A stretch of 64,000 nucleotides of DNA from Pholis gunnellus. Taxonomy: Eukaryota; Chordata; Actinopteri; Perciformes; Pholidae. Each line of letters opens with the position of its first letter. Within the stretch, counting starts at the first letter, position 1. Position numbers and translations under genes: made by a program. The stretch covers positions 11,190,926 through 11,254,925 of the forward strand of contig OU342806.1 in NCBI GenBank assembly GCA_910591455.2, read 5' to 3'. Positions 13,201 to 21,985 of the stretch are shown in pieces. Below the pieces are notes generated by a model. It did no database searches and was not told the origin of the DNA. It saw only the letters and a list, made by a program, of their open reading frames with translations.

Positions 13201-15760
13201 TTTTAATATCAGCCAAAAAAAAGTTAACAATGGCGTGAGTACGCTGTTGTAGATGTCTGCATTTTGACCACAGACTGAAAATGTTATCTGATTGTCTTTG
13301 AATCAAACTCTCCTCTCACCTAGTGTCTGCAACCCGTCGTCGTATACTAACGTGTCTGACCACAATGACACAGAAGTGGACGACCACAACATCCAAAACT
13401 ACGAGAACACCAGCCTCTTCTATGTCTCCTCCTTCCAGTATCTCGTTGTTGCCATCGTTTTCTCAAAGGGAAAACCTTTCAGGCAGCCGAGCTACAAGAA
13501 TTGTAAGAAACGTGCTTCCTAATACATCTCTCATGCATTAGTTACAAAGTTACTTTTATATGTTATAATTCTGTGTGTGTTTCTGTGCTTGCATGTTTTC
13601 TCACCAGGGCCTTTCGTGCTGTCTGCCTTGAGTTTGTATGTTTTCCTGCTGTTCATCATGTTCCACCCTGTCAAAGGCATTGATGAGTTTCTAGAGGTAA
13701 GAAGACGTTAACACAAGACTGGTGTAGCTTGTTTCATAATGCCGAGCTCGATACTCTTTATTTAGATCATTTCAATGGGTCCAACTCAAGTGTTGCAGGC
13801 ACATAAAGCCGTAAAACAAGGCTGTCTTTCAAATAATCTCTGAAGGTCAGCGTTGAGAGTATCTCTTTCTCTCTCTGAACAGATTGTTTGTGTCCCGATT
13901 GAATGGAAGATAAAACTCTTCCTCATCATCTTAGTCAATGCTGTGGTGTCTGTTTTCATGGAGGTAAGACGCACACTTAAACACCTGGTTACAGTCGATG
14001 TTTTTCCTCATGTTCCGCTTTTGTTTTTTCATGCAGTGTGCTCATCGTTGTCTCAGTTAGCTGGACAGCAGGATCAAACTTGTGTTGTGAGAAGAATTTA
14101 TTTTGTGAAGTGAAAATGTTTTTTTCTTTGAAGAGACAAACTGCAGTATTTGTAATAGTTAAAACACTTTAAGGTGTGAAAACTCCTTTCACTGTTTTAA
14201 TTGAATACAAAAAAATGTATATATATTTTGCACATAATCAAAGATGTTAGCATTTTGTTCAGCATTTTGATACATCAGTATCCGTGCACTTTCTTCTTTC
14301 TAATTGGTTTACTTTAATTGTAACCTCACATGTAACGATTAACACACAACTTGATGGAAGAAAGTTGCCACACATGATTACTAAAAGCTTTGACACACTG
14401 TGGCTCTGCAAAAACAATGCAGACGCTATGAGAAATCAAATTAGCCACTCTGTAATTCTTTCCACTGCACTATTCCATAGACCTTCATCCTTGACATCAT
14501 CTTATGGAAGCTTGTGTTCAGCCGAGACAAACAGAGCAGCTTTGGCATCACTCCTGTCGACCCGACACCACAGGTTGGGAAAATCTGACACCGTCTTCTT
14601 TCGCCCTCTCATTCTCCTCTTGTGTGGTCTTCCCTCTTTCTGTCCCCACTTCTTTCTCTAATGTTTCGGAGACACCTTTCTATTGCAACTAACCAAGAAA
14701 TGCATGTGCGAGACGTCACTCTCCTTCTTGCTCGTGCTCTCCTTCTCGTGTCCCTCTGACGGGCCTTCCGTTTAGGGCTTTATAACAGTCGCAGTTTAAC
14801 TTCAAACCATTCTGTTCTGCGGCTCCGTTTATAGAGATAAGCTTCATAACTGCTCTTAAAGACGAGTATTTTACTTAATAACATTCTTACTATTGCTGAA
14901 AGCTATTTCCAAATTTAGAGTTACTGGTGGTCACTGTTCAACGCATTTAAATTGAGATGAACATGTTTATGACTGGAAAGTAATTGGTTTACTTTGAAGC
15001 TTGATCGAGTGAATGAGTAATGCTTCCGCCTCCTTTTAGAAGCCACCATAGATCCACCTTGCTGAATGCCCTACAAGCTGCACTCTTATTTTCCCTATTA
15101 GCTCCGAGATAACTGTAAGTCAATGCTGTCATGGTTCCTATCAAACACAGTATATTTCAAACCGAAGCATGGTTAAGGAGAACATTTGACTAGTTTTTTT
15201 TCAATCTGTCAAGATCTGCTGTGGAATCCTTTGTTTGATATTTGACTCCATGAGCTTGTTTTTAGGGAGTGGACTCGGTCTTTAAGCGTTCTACTGCCAA
15301 CTCCCTCAAACTATTACCACGCTGAATTTAGTTTGAACTGTCTTGCGTGCATGAACCATTGTTACAATTCACCAGTGTAAAGAAATGTGCCTGCGTTGAA
15401 ATGGCTCCTCTCCAGTTTTATATTTTGCATGCCACTGTCAGATATGCATTGGTCAGTAAAACCCAAACAAATTATGACACCAGTTAATGGAACATTTCCT
15501 ACCTTTCTCTCCCTTTCCTCCTTTCATTTATTTGTTTGTTTTTCGGGTTGTGGCATTTTCAGGGGGTCATTGACCTGCGAGCGTACAAGTGTCTGTCCCG
15601 GCTGTGCTGCCCAAGCAAGATTACACCCAAGGCTCGCTACATGCATCTGGCCCAGGAGCTCAGCGTGGACCCCGACTGGCCTCCAAAGCCAACCACCACC
15701 ACCGAAGCCAAGTCCCGCCCAGAAAATGGCTCCACCTATCAAATCATGACCAACTCCTAG
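102..15760 (+). CDS. atp13a3: atp13a3: P5B-type ATPase, polyamine transporter (31 coding exons, 1,236 aa)
   Basis: Joined exons: 102-152, 248-421, 2056-2277, 2786-2856, 3166-3249, 3616-3685, 4269-4403, 4896-4968, 5697-5828, 6052-6234, 6488-6645, 7063-7251, 7481-7542, 8155-8305, 8489-8608, 8885-8902, 9384-9537, 9858-9978, 10100-10224, 10698-10858, 11362-11490, 11640-11719, 11874-11916, 12022-12131, 12353-12449, 12543-12615, 12789-12966, 13324-13502, 13608-13696, 13883-13963, 15563-15760. The total of 3,711 nt stays in one frame; human ATP13A3 is about 1,226 aa. Visible P-ATPase landmarks are TGES (residues 337-340, actuator), the P5B signature VPPALP (469-474) in TM4, DKTG with the phosphorylated Asp513, KGAPE (668-672, nucleotide binding) and GDGAND (895-900, hinge). 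The N-terminal hydrophobic segment (about 29-48) is typical of P5B pumps. Known family role: polyamine import from the endosomal lumen to cytosol. Similarity is closest to ATP13A3 rather than ATP13A2, A4 or A5, from memory of the human protein. The ATG has an in-frame TGA 12 codons upstream, at the start of its exon. Confidence 0.96.
248..421 (+). CDS. atp13a3: atp13a3 exon 2 (N-terminal membrane segment)
   Basis: Residues 18-75. A hydrophobic stretch at about 29-48 is followed by YWMPEW, a hallmark of ATP13A3. This is the P5B-specific N-terminal hydrophobic region, thought to enter the membrane without crossing it. The donor is ACA|GTAGGT. Confidence 0.93.
422..2055 (+). other. atp13a3 intron 2, with a GT/TACGTG array
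   Basis: This 1.6-kb AT-rich intron contains the compound microsatellite at 1188-1442, listed separately. No coding or RNA gene was seen. Long ORFs on both strands across the array are artefacts of the dinucleotide repeat. Confidence 0.85.
1188..1442. repeat. compound (TG)n / (TACGTG)n array
   Basis: About 32 uninterrupted TG units are followed by about 190 bp in which TACGTG units, usually in pairs or triplets, alternate with short TG runs. The whole tract is alternating purine-pyrimidine, except for a few changes at the 3' end. Confidence 0.95.
2056..2277 (+). CDS. atp13a3: atp13a3 exon 3 (cytosolic linker with Pro/Ser tract)
   Basis: Residues 76-149. It starts DEFRRWFLARIRVM, aligning to human DEFKMWFCAKIRVL. 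A Pro/Ser-rich stretch (about residues 101-130) follows, in a region where the human protein is shorter and different. The donor is CAG|GTAGGC. Confidence 0.9.
2786..2856 (+). CDS. atp13a3: atp13a3 exon 4
   Basis: Residues 150 to about 172, IRYFTFHSTKYYWND and following, clearly parallel to human IRYFTHHSVKYFWND. The exon ends in phase 2 at AA|GTAAG. Confidence 0.93.
3166..3249 (+). CDS. atp13a3: atp13a3 exon 5
   Basis: Residues about 173-200, containing NGLDDLQVSC and HSAGLT, matching human KGLDEGVSC and HSAGLT. Phase 2 at both ends; donor AG|GTAACA. Confidence 0.92.
3616..3685 (+). CDS. atp13a3: atp13a3 exon 6
   Basis: Residues about 201-224. The motif GVNEIAVKVPSVFKLLIKE is identical to human ATP13A3; it leads into TM1. 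Donor GAG|GTAGGG. Confidence 0.97.
4269..4403 (+). CDS. atp13a3: atp13a3 exon 7 (TM1-TM2)
   Basis: Residues 225-269. It begins VLNPFYIFQLFSVILWS and includes DEYYYYA, nearly identical to human. The two hydrophobic stretches form the first transmembrane hairpin of the pump core. Confidence 0.96.
4896..4968 (+). CDS. atp13a3: atp13a3 exon 8 (actuator domain start)
   Basis: Residues 270-293, QYIMLHDMVATHSIVRVSVC, a one-for-one match to human apart from conservative changes. Phase 1 end at AATG|GTTTGT. Confidence 0.95.
5697..5828 (+). CDS. atp13a3: atp13a3 exon 9 (actuator domain)
   Basis: Residues 294-337, with EIEEI, STDLVPGDVMVIP and CIVNESMLT. The TGES dephosphorylation motif is divided between this exon (T337) and exon 10. 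Confidence 0.97.
6052..6234 (+). CDS. atp13a3: atp13a3 exon 10 (TGES completed)
   Basis: Residues 338-398: GESVPVTKTNLPNP, HKRHTLFCGTHVIQTRFYTG and LVKAVVV. It encodes the rest of the actuator domain. Phase 1 at both ends, donor GTAAGT. Confidence 0.97.
6488..6645 (+). CDS. atp13a3: atp13a3 exon 11 (TM3)
   Basis: Residues 399-451. GFSTAKGQLVRSILYPKPTD is followed by the hydrophobic TM3 segment LFLLCLVAVAGIGFVYS. Donor AAG|GTAATC. Confidence 0.97.
7063..7251 (+). CDS. atp13a3: atp13a3 exon 12 (TM4, first half of DKTG)
   Basis: Residues 452-514. [20 protein letters not shown] carries the P5B substrate-site signature. The exon ends with CFDK, so catalytic Asp513 is the penultimate residue. The donor is AAG|GCGAGT, a GC rather than a GT; no GT donor nearby keeps the frame. 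Confidence 0.95.
7481..7542 (+). CDS. atp13a3: atp13a3 exon 13 (TGTLTEDG)
   Basis: Residues 515-534. TGTLTEDGLDLWG completes the P-type ATPase phosphorylation motif started in exon 12. Phase 2 end, donor AG|GTAAGC. Confidence 0.97.
8155..8305 (+). CDS. atp13a3: atp13a3 exon 14 (nucleotide-binding domain)
   Basis: Residues 535-585: NLVKSQFVACMATCHSLTKI and SGDPLDLKMFEAIGW, essentially the human sequence. Donor TGG|GTGAGT. Confidence 0.97.
8489..8608 (+). CDS. atp13a3: atp13a3 exon 15
   Basis: Residues 586-625: ILEEATEEETSLHNRIMPTV and RPPKQLLP are conserved. The tail after that is a variable, proline-containing loop of the N domain. Donor ATG|GTATGA. Confidence 0.95.
8885..8902 (+). CDS. atp13a3: atp13a3 exon 16, an 18-nt microexon
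   Basis: Six residues, ELYELT, between TTCTAG and GTAAGT. Human ATP13A3 has ELFELP at this point, so this tiny exon is needed to keep the protein colinear. Phase 0 at both ends, so skipping would be frame-neutral. Confidence 0.85.
9384..9537 (+). CDS. atp13a3: atp13a3 exon 17 (KGAPE)
   Basis: Residues 632-682, YEIGIVRQFPFSSALQRM and DAYMKGAPE, the nucleotide-binding motif of P-type ATPases. The acceptor TATATAG is preceded by a GT-rich, pyrimidine-poor stretch, so it looks weak. Confidence 0.93.
9598..9720. repeat. possible degraded dispersed teleost repeat
   Basis: The text around GGATGCAGGATACATCGG and GGCCAATAAGC resembles a dispersed repeat I have seen in fish genomes (of the form GATACATCGG...GGCCGATAA). 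Ends are unclear and no family name is claimed. Confidence 0.35.
9858..9978 (+). CDS. atp13a3: atp13a3 exon 18
   Basis: Residues 683-722: TKQGFRVIALAHRRLESKL and WHKVQNI, matching human. Phase 1 to phase 2; donor AG|GTAGAG. Confidence 0.96.
10100..10224 (+). CDS. atp13a3: atp13a3 exon 19
   Basis: Residues 723-764: MEFLGLIIMQNKLKPETPAV and ASIRTVMVTG. The VTGD phosphorylation-domain motif is completed in exon 20. Confidence 0.97.
10698..10858 (+). CDS. atp13a3: atp13a3 exon 20
   Basis: Residues 765-818: DNMLTAISVARDCGM and DTVIIADALPP. The end of the exon (KASKTSCLE) is diverged from human. Donor GAG|GTGAGG. Confidence 0.95.
11362..11490 (+). CDS. atp13a3: atp13a3 exon 21
   Basis: Residues 819-861. 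The variable acidic start is followed by YHFAMNGKSFAVI, conserved with human. Donor AAG|GTACGA. Confidence 0.94.
11640..11719 (+). CDS. atp13a3: atp13a3 exon 22
   Basis: Residues 862-887: [20 protein letters not shown] is identical to human over this stretch. Phase 2 end at GA|GTGAGT. Confidence 0.97.
11874..11916 (+). CDS. atp13a3: atp13a3 exon 23 (GDGAND hinge)
   Basis: A 43-nt exon, residues 888-902, encoding YFVGMCGDGANDCG. This is the Mg2+-binding hinge motif of the phosphorylation domain. Donor GGG|GTATGT. Confidence 0.97.
12022..12131 (+). CDS. atp13a3: atp13a3 exon 24
   Basis: Residues 903-938: [20 protein letters not shown] and SCVPSLI. Phase 2 end at AA|GTTAGT. Confidence 0.97.
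12353..12449 (+). CDS. atp13a3: atp13a3 exon 25 (TM5)
   Basis: Residues 939-971: [20 protein letters not shown] and the following hydrophobic TM5 segment. Donor TCT|GTATGT. Confidence 0.97.
12543..12615 (+). CDS. atp13a3: atp13a3 exon 26 (TM6)
   Basis: Residues 972-995: ILSNLGDFQFLFIDIAIIL. The acceptor is TTTCTAAG. Phase 1 end at CCA|GTAAGT. Confidence 0.96.
12789..12966 (+). CDS. atp13a3: atp13a3 exon 27 (TM7-TM8)
   Basis: Residues 996-1054: SLNPAWKELVSRRPPSGLIS, then two hydrophobic segments. The donor was placed at GA|GTGGGT, which restores the Asp-x-Cys-Asn colinearity with human; the downstream TGG|GTACCT would break the frame. Confidence 0.9.
13324..13502 (+). CDS. atp13a3: atp13a3 exon 28 (luminal loop, TM9 start)
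   Basis: Residues 1055-1114. N-linked glycosylation sequons occur at N1064 (NVS), N1069 (NDT) and N1083 (NTS), in the loop expected to face the endosomal lumen. Conserved text: DDHNIQNYENT and FSKGKPFRQP. Confidence 0.95.
13608..13696 (+). CDS. atp13a3: atp13a3 exon 29 (TM9)
   Basis: Residues 1115-1144. Hydrophobic, diverged in sequence from human but with the same length and phase. Donor GAG|GTAAGA. Confidence 0.92.
13883..13963 (+). CDS. atp13a3: atp13a3 exon 30 (TM10)
   Basis: Residues 1145-1171: IVCVPIEWKIKLFLIILVNA, aligning with human IVCVPYQWRVTMLI. Donor GAG|GTAAGA. Confidence 0.95.
13964..15562 (+). other. atp13a3 intron 30
   Basis: A 1.6-kb intron before the last coding exon. It is AT-rich, with no clear repeat. 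A 52-nt stretch near 14,521-14,572 has acceptor- and donor-like edges, but its length is not a multiple of three and it encodes nothing conserved. Confidence 0.8.
15563..15760 (+). CDS. atp13a3: atp13a3 exon 31 with stop codon
   Basis: Residues 1172-1236 and TAG at 15758-15760. TPKARYMHLAQELSVDPDWP and TTTEAKS match the human C terminus; the preceding cysteine-rich stretch is partly conserved. Confidence 0.95.
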   Translation, partial: GVIDLRAYKCLSRLCCPSKITPKARYMHLAQELSVDPDWPPKPTTTTEAKSRPENGSTYQIMTNS

Positions 15761-17439
15761 CACCCCCCCACAGCACCTCACACTATCTAATCTATCCCTC
15801 CGATACAGGAGACGTGTACGCATATGCCGCGTGTTCAGTGAACGCACCTTCAACCTATTCAAATTACATTGTCATAAGATAATCGTTACGGTTCACACAG
15901 ACTTGCGTCTAATACTGTAGTTCCAGAGAGTTTGCTGCAAAAACCTTAAGATTACACCGGAGTACCAAACACAGTCTCTCAGCACTCTTGCTCTCTCTGG
16001 CTCAACCACTCCCGCGGTCTCAGGTCTCTCTTGCTCGTCTTTTAAATGTAATTTAAATATCAGTGACATGTATTGTAATTCCCATTCCTTATTGCAATGT
16101 CTGTTCTCCAAAGCTGAGGAGCATTCAACCCAGGCTGGGAGGTGGGGTGATATGCCAGGTGGAATATGCGCGCTGACCTCTTCAGATCGACTGCCAATGC
16201 AGTTTTAATATCGCCTCACTTCGTCTGTGTGAAAAGGGTATAAAAGAGAGCCGAAGTAGCACCCCGCTACAGAGCTAGCTTCTGACGTCCAAGTGCTGTC
16301 AGAAATGTCCGGTAACGGCGCCTTCAGATTTCATTAGCAGCCACAGTACTGGATGTCAATTTTCCACGTAAAATAGCCTCATACGTCTGAGCCTTTCAGT
16401 ATGGTCACTGAGGAAATAGAATAAGGAGAAGTACAGTATAGGATGAAAAAAGATGGTAGTTTAGAAGAATGGTTGTACTTTGGCCCTCTAAAGTACGACC
16501 CACTCTTACTTAGACGGCGAGTAAGATAATTGGTCGATAGAGAATGATTTTGGACTGTTTGAGGAAGAGGATGGAAGAAAAAGGTCTCATTGACCAACAC
16601 TGTATGATCTGATCATATCATATACAGTTTTTAAAAGCAGCAATTCCTCTGTATTTCTGAGCTGCCGACACCTCACTTCAGTTTGTTCACACAGTAACAG
16701 TAACAGGCGGTGCAGGCTCAGATTGCTACTATGTAGTGGTCTTATACAGCTAATGTAAATGCATAGAGGGTCATTTTAATGAGCTAGCATTACCACCTGG
16801 CCAGTGCTCGTTAGAGAGTATTGAATCATAACCAAAAAGAAACGCTTTAAAGCTTACCATGGTCCCACAGGAATGAATGAAAAATAATAATTTGAGACCA
16901 GTATTCAAATAGTCTTTCAAGCACACTGTGAGTTGTAGGAGATTAGGAATCTCGAAACAACTTCAATTGCACACCTCCGGCAGAACTTCCATTTGCTGTC
17001 GAGAGCCAGTGATAGAGTTATGGAAAAGTACAGAAAATGAAACGGGGCATTTCCAAATTTTAGGCTCCGCATTTAATTTATGCTCTCAGAAATGTTGAAA
17101 ATGTTATATATATATATCTCTTACGTTATAAGTAGGCAAGTTGGGTTAAGGGAAAGTGTTTTTAAAATGAATCACAGATTACAGTACATTATACATCAGA
17201 TTGATGATTGAAGCTACAAAGTGATGAACCACCTAAACTTTTGGCCAAATTATGAGGAAAATGCAACCTCAAATGACTTCCTTATAGTCAAAACTTTAGT
17301 GCTTGCAGAAAGTAAAGGACTTAAAGAGAACAGTGAGGGAGACAGATGTGCTCATCCTCTCTTCACCACAAGCTGGGACCTCTGGCAGGATCTCATTGTG
17401 ATTGTCACTTTGTCAGAGTTTACCTTTTTAAAGATATGT

Positions 17440-17640
17440 AGAAAAATAAAAAAAACGTATAAAGTTTTAGGCATGCTAGTAGATCCATTGGTCTGTCGGT
17501 CCACCAACCGCTCAATAACACTTCAGGATACCTCGGAAACTACTGACTGAATTCTCTTCAACTTCCGTTGTACGTTGATATTAATCCCTACATAGCATGC
17601 TAACATGTTAAATGTTAGCATGTTACATGATAAGTATTAC
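17440..17640 (-). repeat. possible fragment of a dispersed repeat with an inverted repeat
   Basis: The stretch contains a perfect 11-bp inverted repeat with a 5-nt loop (17,596-17,606 / 17,612-17,622, core GCTAACAT...ATGTTAGC). It reads like a degraded, reverse-oriented copy of the repeat at 57,970-58,262. Assignment is from memory of repeat texture only. Confidence 0.35.
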
Positions 17641-20600
17641 CATACCATGCTAACGAGTCTGACAGGGAACAACATGGCCTTTCCTCTGTTGCTCTCCTCA
17701 GGCCAGACATTTGTCCCATTTAGTGGTAAAGATCTAACAGCAAATGTGTCCGTACTTTTCATCCACCAATAGATGTTTTTTCTAGGGTGTAATGAGCTTC
17801 ACACTCTCATGGGCCACCAGTGTGACTATATTCTAAATTATAACCTCATGTTTTTGCATCCATGAGCCAGCTGAAAACCTCCCAAGACTTGCATGAAGCC
17901 AGCTCCTTAGCGTCACGTTCTGAAGACTTGATGGCTGCAATACCAGACATATTGCTACAAATACAGCATCACTGTAGAGCGTTTACATTAACATCTCTGT
18001 ATTAAGAATAGTCTGCACAAGAAACGGCACTATTCTGTCTGTTTAGCGTGGACAGTTAATCACATGCATGAGACCATACAAGTCGAAGCCTCCTACATTT
18101 ACAAACTCGCGTCAGATTGGCTCCCAAGAGCCATCAGTACTACTACAATTTATTTTCTAAAAACTACATTTCTTCCTATGGAAGACTGATTAAAAGCGTG
18201 ATAGCAAATTAAGGTAAGGCATTGTGCACCTCATCAGCTTGCTGCACATTCAAAATATCCATGCTGCACATGATGGATGCTGACTACCGTATACACCTGT
18301 ATTCATGTATTAAACATAGGCTACCTGCATTGAGAGTTAAGGGCTATATTTTATGTTTGCTGCTTTTTCTTTGACGTTGAAAGTGATGCTCCCCAAAAAT
18401 CAATTCTTCAAGTATCAAACATTCGCTGTAAACGTTGAAGGTGGCTGTAAAAGTGTGTTGTGTCTTCCTCAACAAAAGTTTGACGATGGAAATACGGTTC
18501 AAGATTGATTACAATAATCCTGAGCTAACAGGTGGACAGCAGGGAAGCTTTTTTTTTTAGCCATGAATATTGTTCCATTGTAAATAATAGTAATTCATTG
18601 GATTCAAGCTGACCATCGTGCTGGAAGGAGAAGAAAACCAATGTTTTAGAGCCACCTTTAAAGCCACCAGTGATTGATCCTCAAAGGAAGACTGAGGGTG
18701 GAGTATCACTTCAAAGCAAAGACACCAACACACATGCAGCTGGTTCTCAATGTCAGTGTAACTGCTTAATCTGCCCAGTAGCCTGTCTTTCATGAATCCT
18801 ATGGTTTAATATTAATGGTTTCAAATAGTGTGAGTGAGTGCTTATCGGCGGTTATGAGTCACGTCAAAAGAATGTCAAACTAAATGTAATGCTACTCTTC
18901 CTCCCTGACAAAATTGAGCGAAGTATTTCTCAAACATCAGGTAACAGTGCTGTATTTGACACTTAAAAATGTTTTATACATGACATTGCATTTAATTTGT
19001 CCATTCATTACTAATGATTTTATTCATATAGAAACATAATCACAATCCGTTATAACAAGTCTAAAGTTGCTCAGTTCCTAAAAGCCATCGTCTATTGAGA
19101 TGCTCGTTATTTGCAAAAGTATTTGAAACTTTTGATCCATACTGTTTTTTTATGACGAGCTCAAATGTGATATGTGACTATAGTTTTCAAAGATAAATTG
19201 TTTATTTGATGAGCAAAGTATAGTATTTTGTTATTGTATTTTGTGCGTAAATTGTCAGCGTGAGAAGAAAGAAATATATAGTAATATAGATGAAAAAAAA
19301 TTATTCTGATATGTTCAAAAACATGGGCCACATGGGTTTCTGTGCCTCTGAATACTTGGTGGCATCTTTTCATTTTGTATTTGCTTTCAGGGTTTAATTT
19401 TTATTTTTTTTTATCTCTAGATTCCTTCTGAGACTAAAACTGAATGTTGTTTAAAGAACATAATGTAATGCAATACAATGGGTATTCTTTTTTTTTTTTT
19501 TGTCCAAAGACTTTTCATCACATCTTAATTGGTCATTTGAAAAAGAAGAAATGTTCAGTTCTCTCAAAAATGTGTCTCTGCAGAATTGGACTGAACGGTG
19601 ATAATAATAGTAGATGTTGGATTCTGTCTGTATATAAGACATGTACATTACTAGTGTGTGCATAAGAGTCAAAAGATTTAGTATAAAAATGTATGGGTTT
19701 TCGGATTATCAAAGGGCTGGTGTGTCTTTTTCTACTATTTTGGTACTGTGTTACAATCGGTTGTCTGTCTACCTTTTGATTTGTACTGTCTTGAATTTAT
19801 TTGTACTTTCACTTCTGTTATGAAGTTGCATTAGCTTGGCTCTTCCTAATTTGGGCATGAATCCTGGGCATTTATTTCACGGTTTTAATTAGTTATTGTG
19901 ACATGTGATTGGGGCACTTGGATCAATATTTGTTTAGTCTTGGGTAAAAACACAATGCAGCACATCTACTTAAGAGTTTGAAGAAAGTTGAACCGAATCC
20001 TGTGTGGAAACAATTATCTCTGCAGGTTCTTAAAATGTATTGACTTCTCAGCTTTTCTTTTGTCTCACTGCTTTGTGTAATGTCAAGGACCTGACACAAG
20101 AAGGGAATACAACTGGTATAGTGTGTATATATCGCCTCCTCTTAGCAAATTCAGAATCTGAACAACATATGACAATCTTGTTGCTTTTCTATTTAATCAT
20201 CCAATGTGCAAATTTTACTTTGTTTGTCTAGGACTTGTTTTAAAAGATCATTTGCATCCACGTAAATTTAAATTGTAATTGGCAAAAAGAATGTGCATTG
20301 CTGCTCGATATCAACGGTCTATTGTAGAAGTGACTATATAGCTGCTAAGGGCAAAATGATTCAGTCTCAGCTGTGTAATAAGTGTGCTTTGATACAGAAA
20401 AGTTATAAATGTTATAACGTGCAAAGCGTAAATACTACTATTGCTTGTCTTCTACACTACAGTTTTGCCTTTTATTCAAACACAGCTATGTCACAACAAT
20501 GGCTTTTATGCTGAAACCTCTATGCTCTTATACAGGTACAATATATACCGACTGTTGACAGTTAGCATTGGCCTCTTATTCACATCATGTATTTTAAACA

Positions 20601-20694
20601 AACCATCGAATGGCATTTAGATTGAGTCAGCCACTGAGTGTATCAAGTCTCATGTGGATGTTGTTTCCTCAGGGAAATGTGTCTATTTGTAATG

Positions 20695-20700
20695 AATAAA
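20695..20700 (+). terminator. atp13a3: poly(A) signal AATAAA of atp13a3
   Basis: AATAAA, with a second near-match AATAAAA ten bases further on. It is the strongest end signal after the atp13a3 stop codon. Confidence 0.6.
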
Positions 20701-20990
20701 GAAAATAATAAAAGTTGACACCTAAACTGAATGACAATACAATGTTGGTAAAACCTTTTACTACACTCAATCTGTACGTAACTCTTTCATTACGGATATC
20801 TGGTGTGCTTTTTATTTGCAGCTCCAACACCTCAGCAAGAGGCACATCTGGGGTATATGTGATGTTTTTATTGGCAGAAATTTACTTTTTGGAATTTCTT
20901 TTGTACTTTATAATTTATTTTGTATTTATTTTCATTTCTTTTTTCTCCCTAAGGATTGTATTTCAGATTTATCTCGATTTCTTTCTTTTC

Positions 20991-20996
20991 AATAAA
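20991..20996 (+). terminator. atp13a3: second poly(A) signal of atp13a3
   Basis: AATAAA followed within 50 nt by a GT-rich stretch (GTAATTTGTGTCCTTT). It could be an alternative, slightly longer 3' end. Confidence 0.5.
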
Positions 20997-21009
20997 TGTT
21001 CTCAAAATG

Positions 21010-21985
21010 GTTTCCTGCAAGTCTGAGTAATTTGTGTCCTTTGAGCATGAATGGGATACTATAATGCTGCAGACGCTCCAGCAAAGCATCTTGTTATATG
21101 TAGAGAATGGTGGGAAGGCTTAAAGTGGCCAATGTGTCGCAGAAATTCAAAATAGTGTTTATATAATATACCTGTTTACAATATTAGTTACTGTAATACC
21201 CAAGCGTAGTATCTCGTTAATGTGACGTAATCACAAGATATTTATAGACTTCAGAAGTTGACCAGGATCACCTAAATGTAAACAACTGAGCAGCACATAA
21301 TGGATAGTGGGATACTGGATGCATTCATTCTAGAACTGCACTTCGGACGATCTAGCCCCTGAATTGGGACATAAAGCTTCAATCTTGTGCAGTTCCTCCT
21401 CATTGGTGTTGGCACTCCCCCTTATGTACACAGATACATTCCTATGTACATCAGGAGGCAGATGACCAGCTGCAACAATTGGATTTCCTGTCATTCTTAT
21501 GAAAGTGAGACTAGAGACGGTGCTTGACAACCATAAAATATGTGATATGCAAAGTCCTGCCTATAGCAACAAGTACTTTACTGCACAGCATTTATCTAAA
21601 TTCACACAACTAACCGCAGACTTATCTGTACAATAAATGTATTCATCATATGACTGGGCAGCTCAAGTTAATCTTTAACTAGTCTAAACTGCACCTGTTT
21701 ATTCATGACACCTACCAATCATGTTGTCATTGTCGATGTATATGTCCCAATAGTTAGCCCTCATAGTGGTGTCTACTTTGAACTGAGGGAATTACTTACA
21801 ATTCATACCATTCTGTTATTTTCAGTTTACAAGTATATTGAAGCAAGTACTGTCTAGTTGCCAAATATGATTATTGTATTATCACCTGATGGCATTACGA
21901 TGATCCCACTGTCCATACAGAGAGCCCCTCTACCTCCTACAAATAGGAACTAGTTCACCGATGCGTTATCTGTCCGGTCTTATTT
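21010..21985. other. intergenic interval between atp13a3 and opa1
   Basis: About 1 kb of single-copy-looking sequence. The only coding-like signal is on the minus strand (21,330-21,916, listed separately). No RNA gene was recognised. Confidence 0.6.
21330..21916 (-). other. possible small divergent minus-strand gene (speculative)
   Basis: Three blocks on the minus strand can be joined: 21,886-21,916 (ATG, donor CAG|GTGATA), 21,716-21,775 (donor ATTG|GTAGGT) and 21,330-21,487 (ending TAG). The joins are phase 1 and give 82 codons plus stop. The last block has a 66-codon open frame. The acceptors (CAAAG and GACAG) are weak and were chosen partly because they keep the frame. I do not recognise the product. 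It starts about 250 bp from the opa1 ATG, so it could share a bidirectional promoter, or it may be chance or a decayed element. Confidence 0.2.

Larger units (their letters stand above)
15761..20715 (+). other. atp13a3: atp13a3 3' UTR (about 5 kb)
   Basis: AT-rich sequence with no further coding exon follows the stop codon and reaches AATAAA at 20,695-20,700. Its uninterrupted character and the absence of another gene suggest one long terminal exon. The true end needs 3'-end reads. Confidence 0.6.

Noticed and set aside
14521..14572. Cassette-exon-like block in atp13a3 intron 30
   Set aside because: Its edges look like splice sites, but the length (52 nt) would shift the frame of the conserved C terminus, and the peptide is not conserved.
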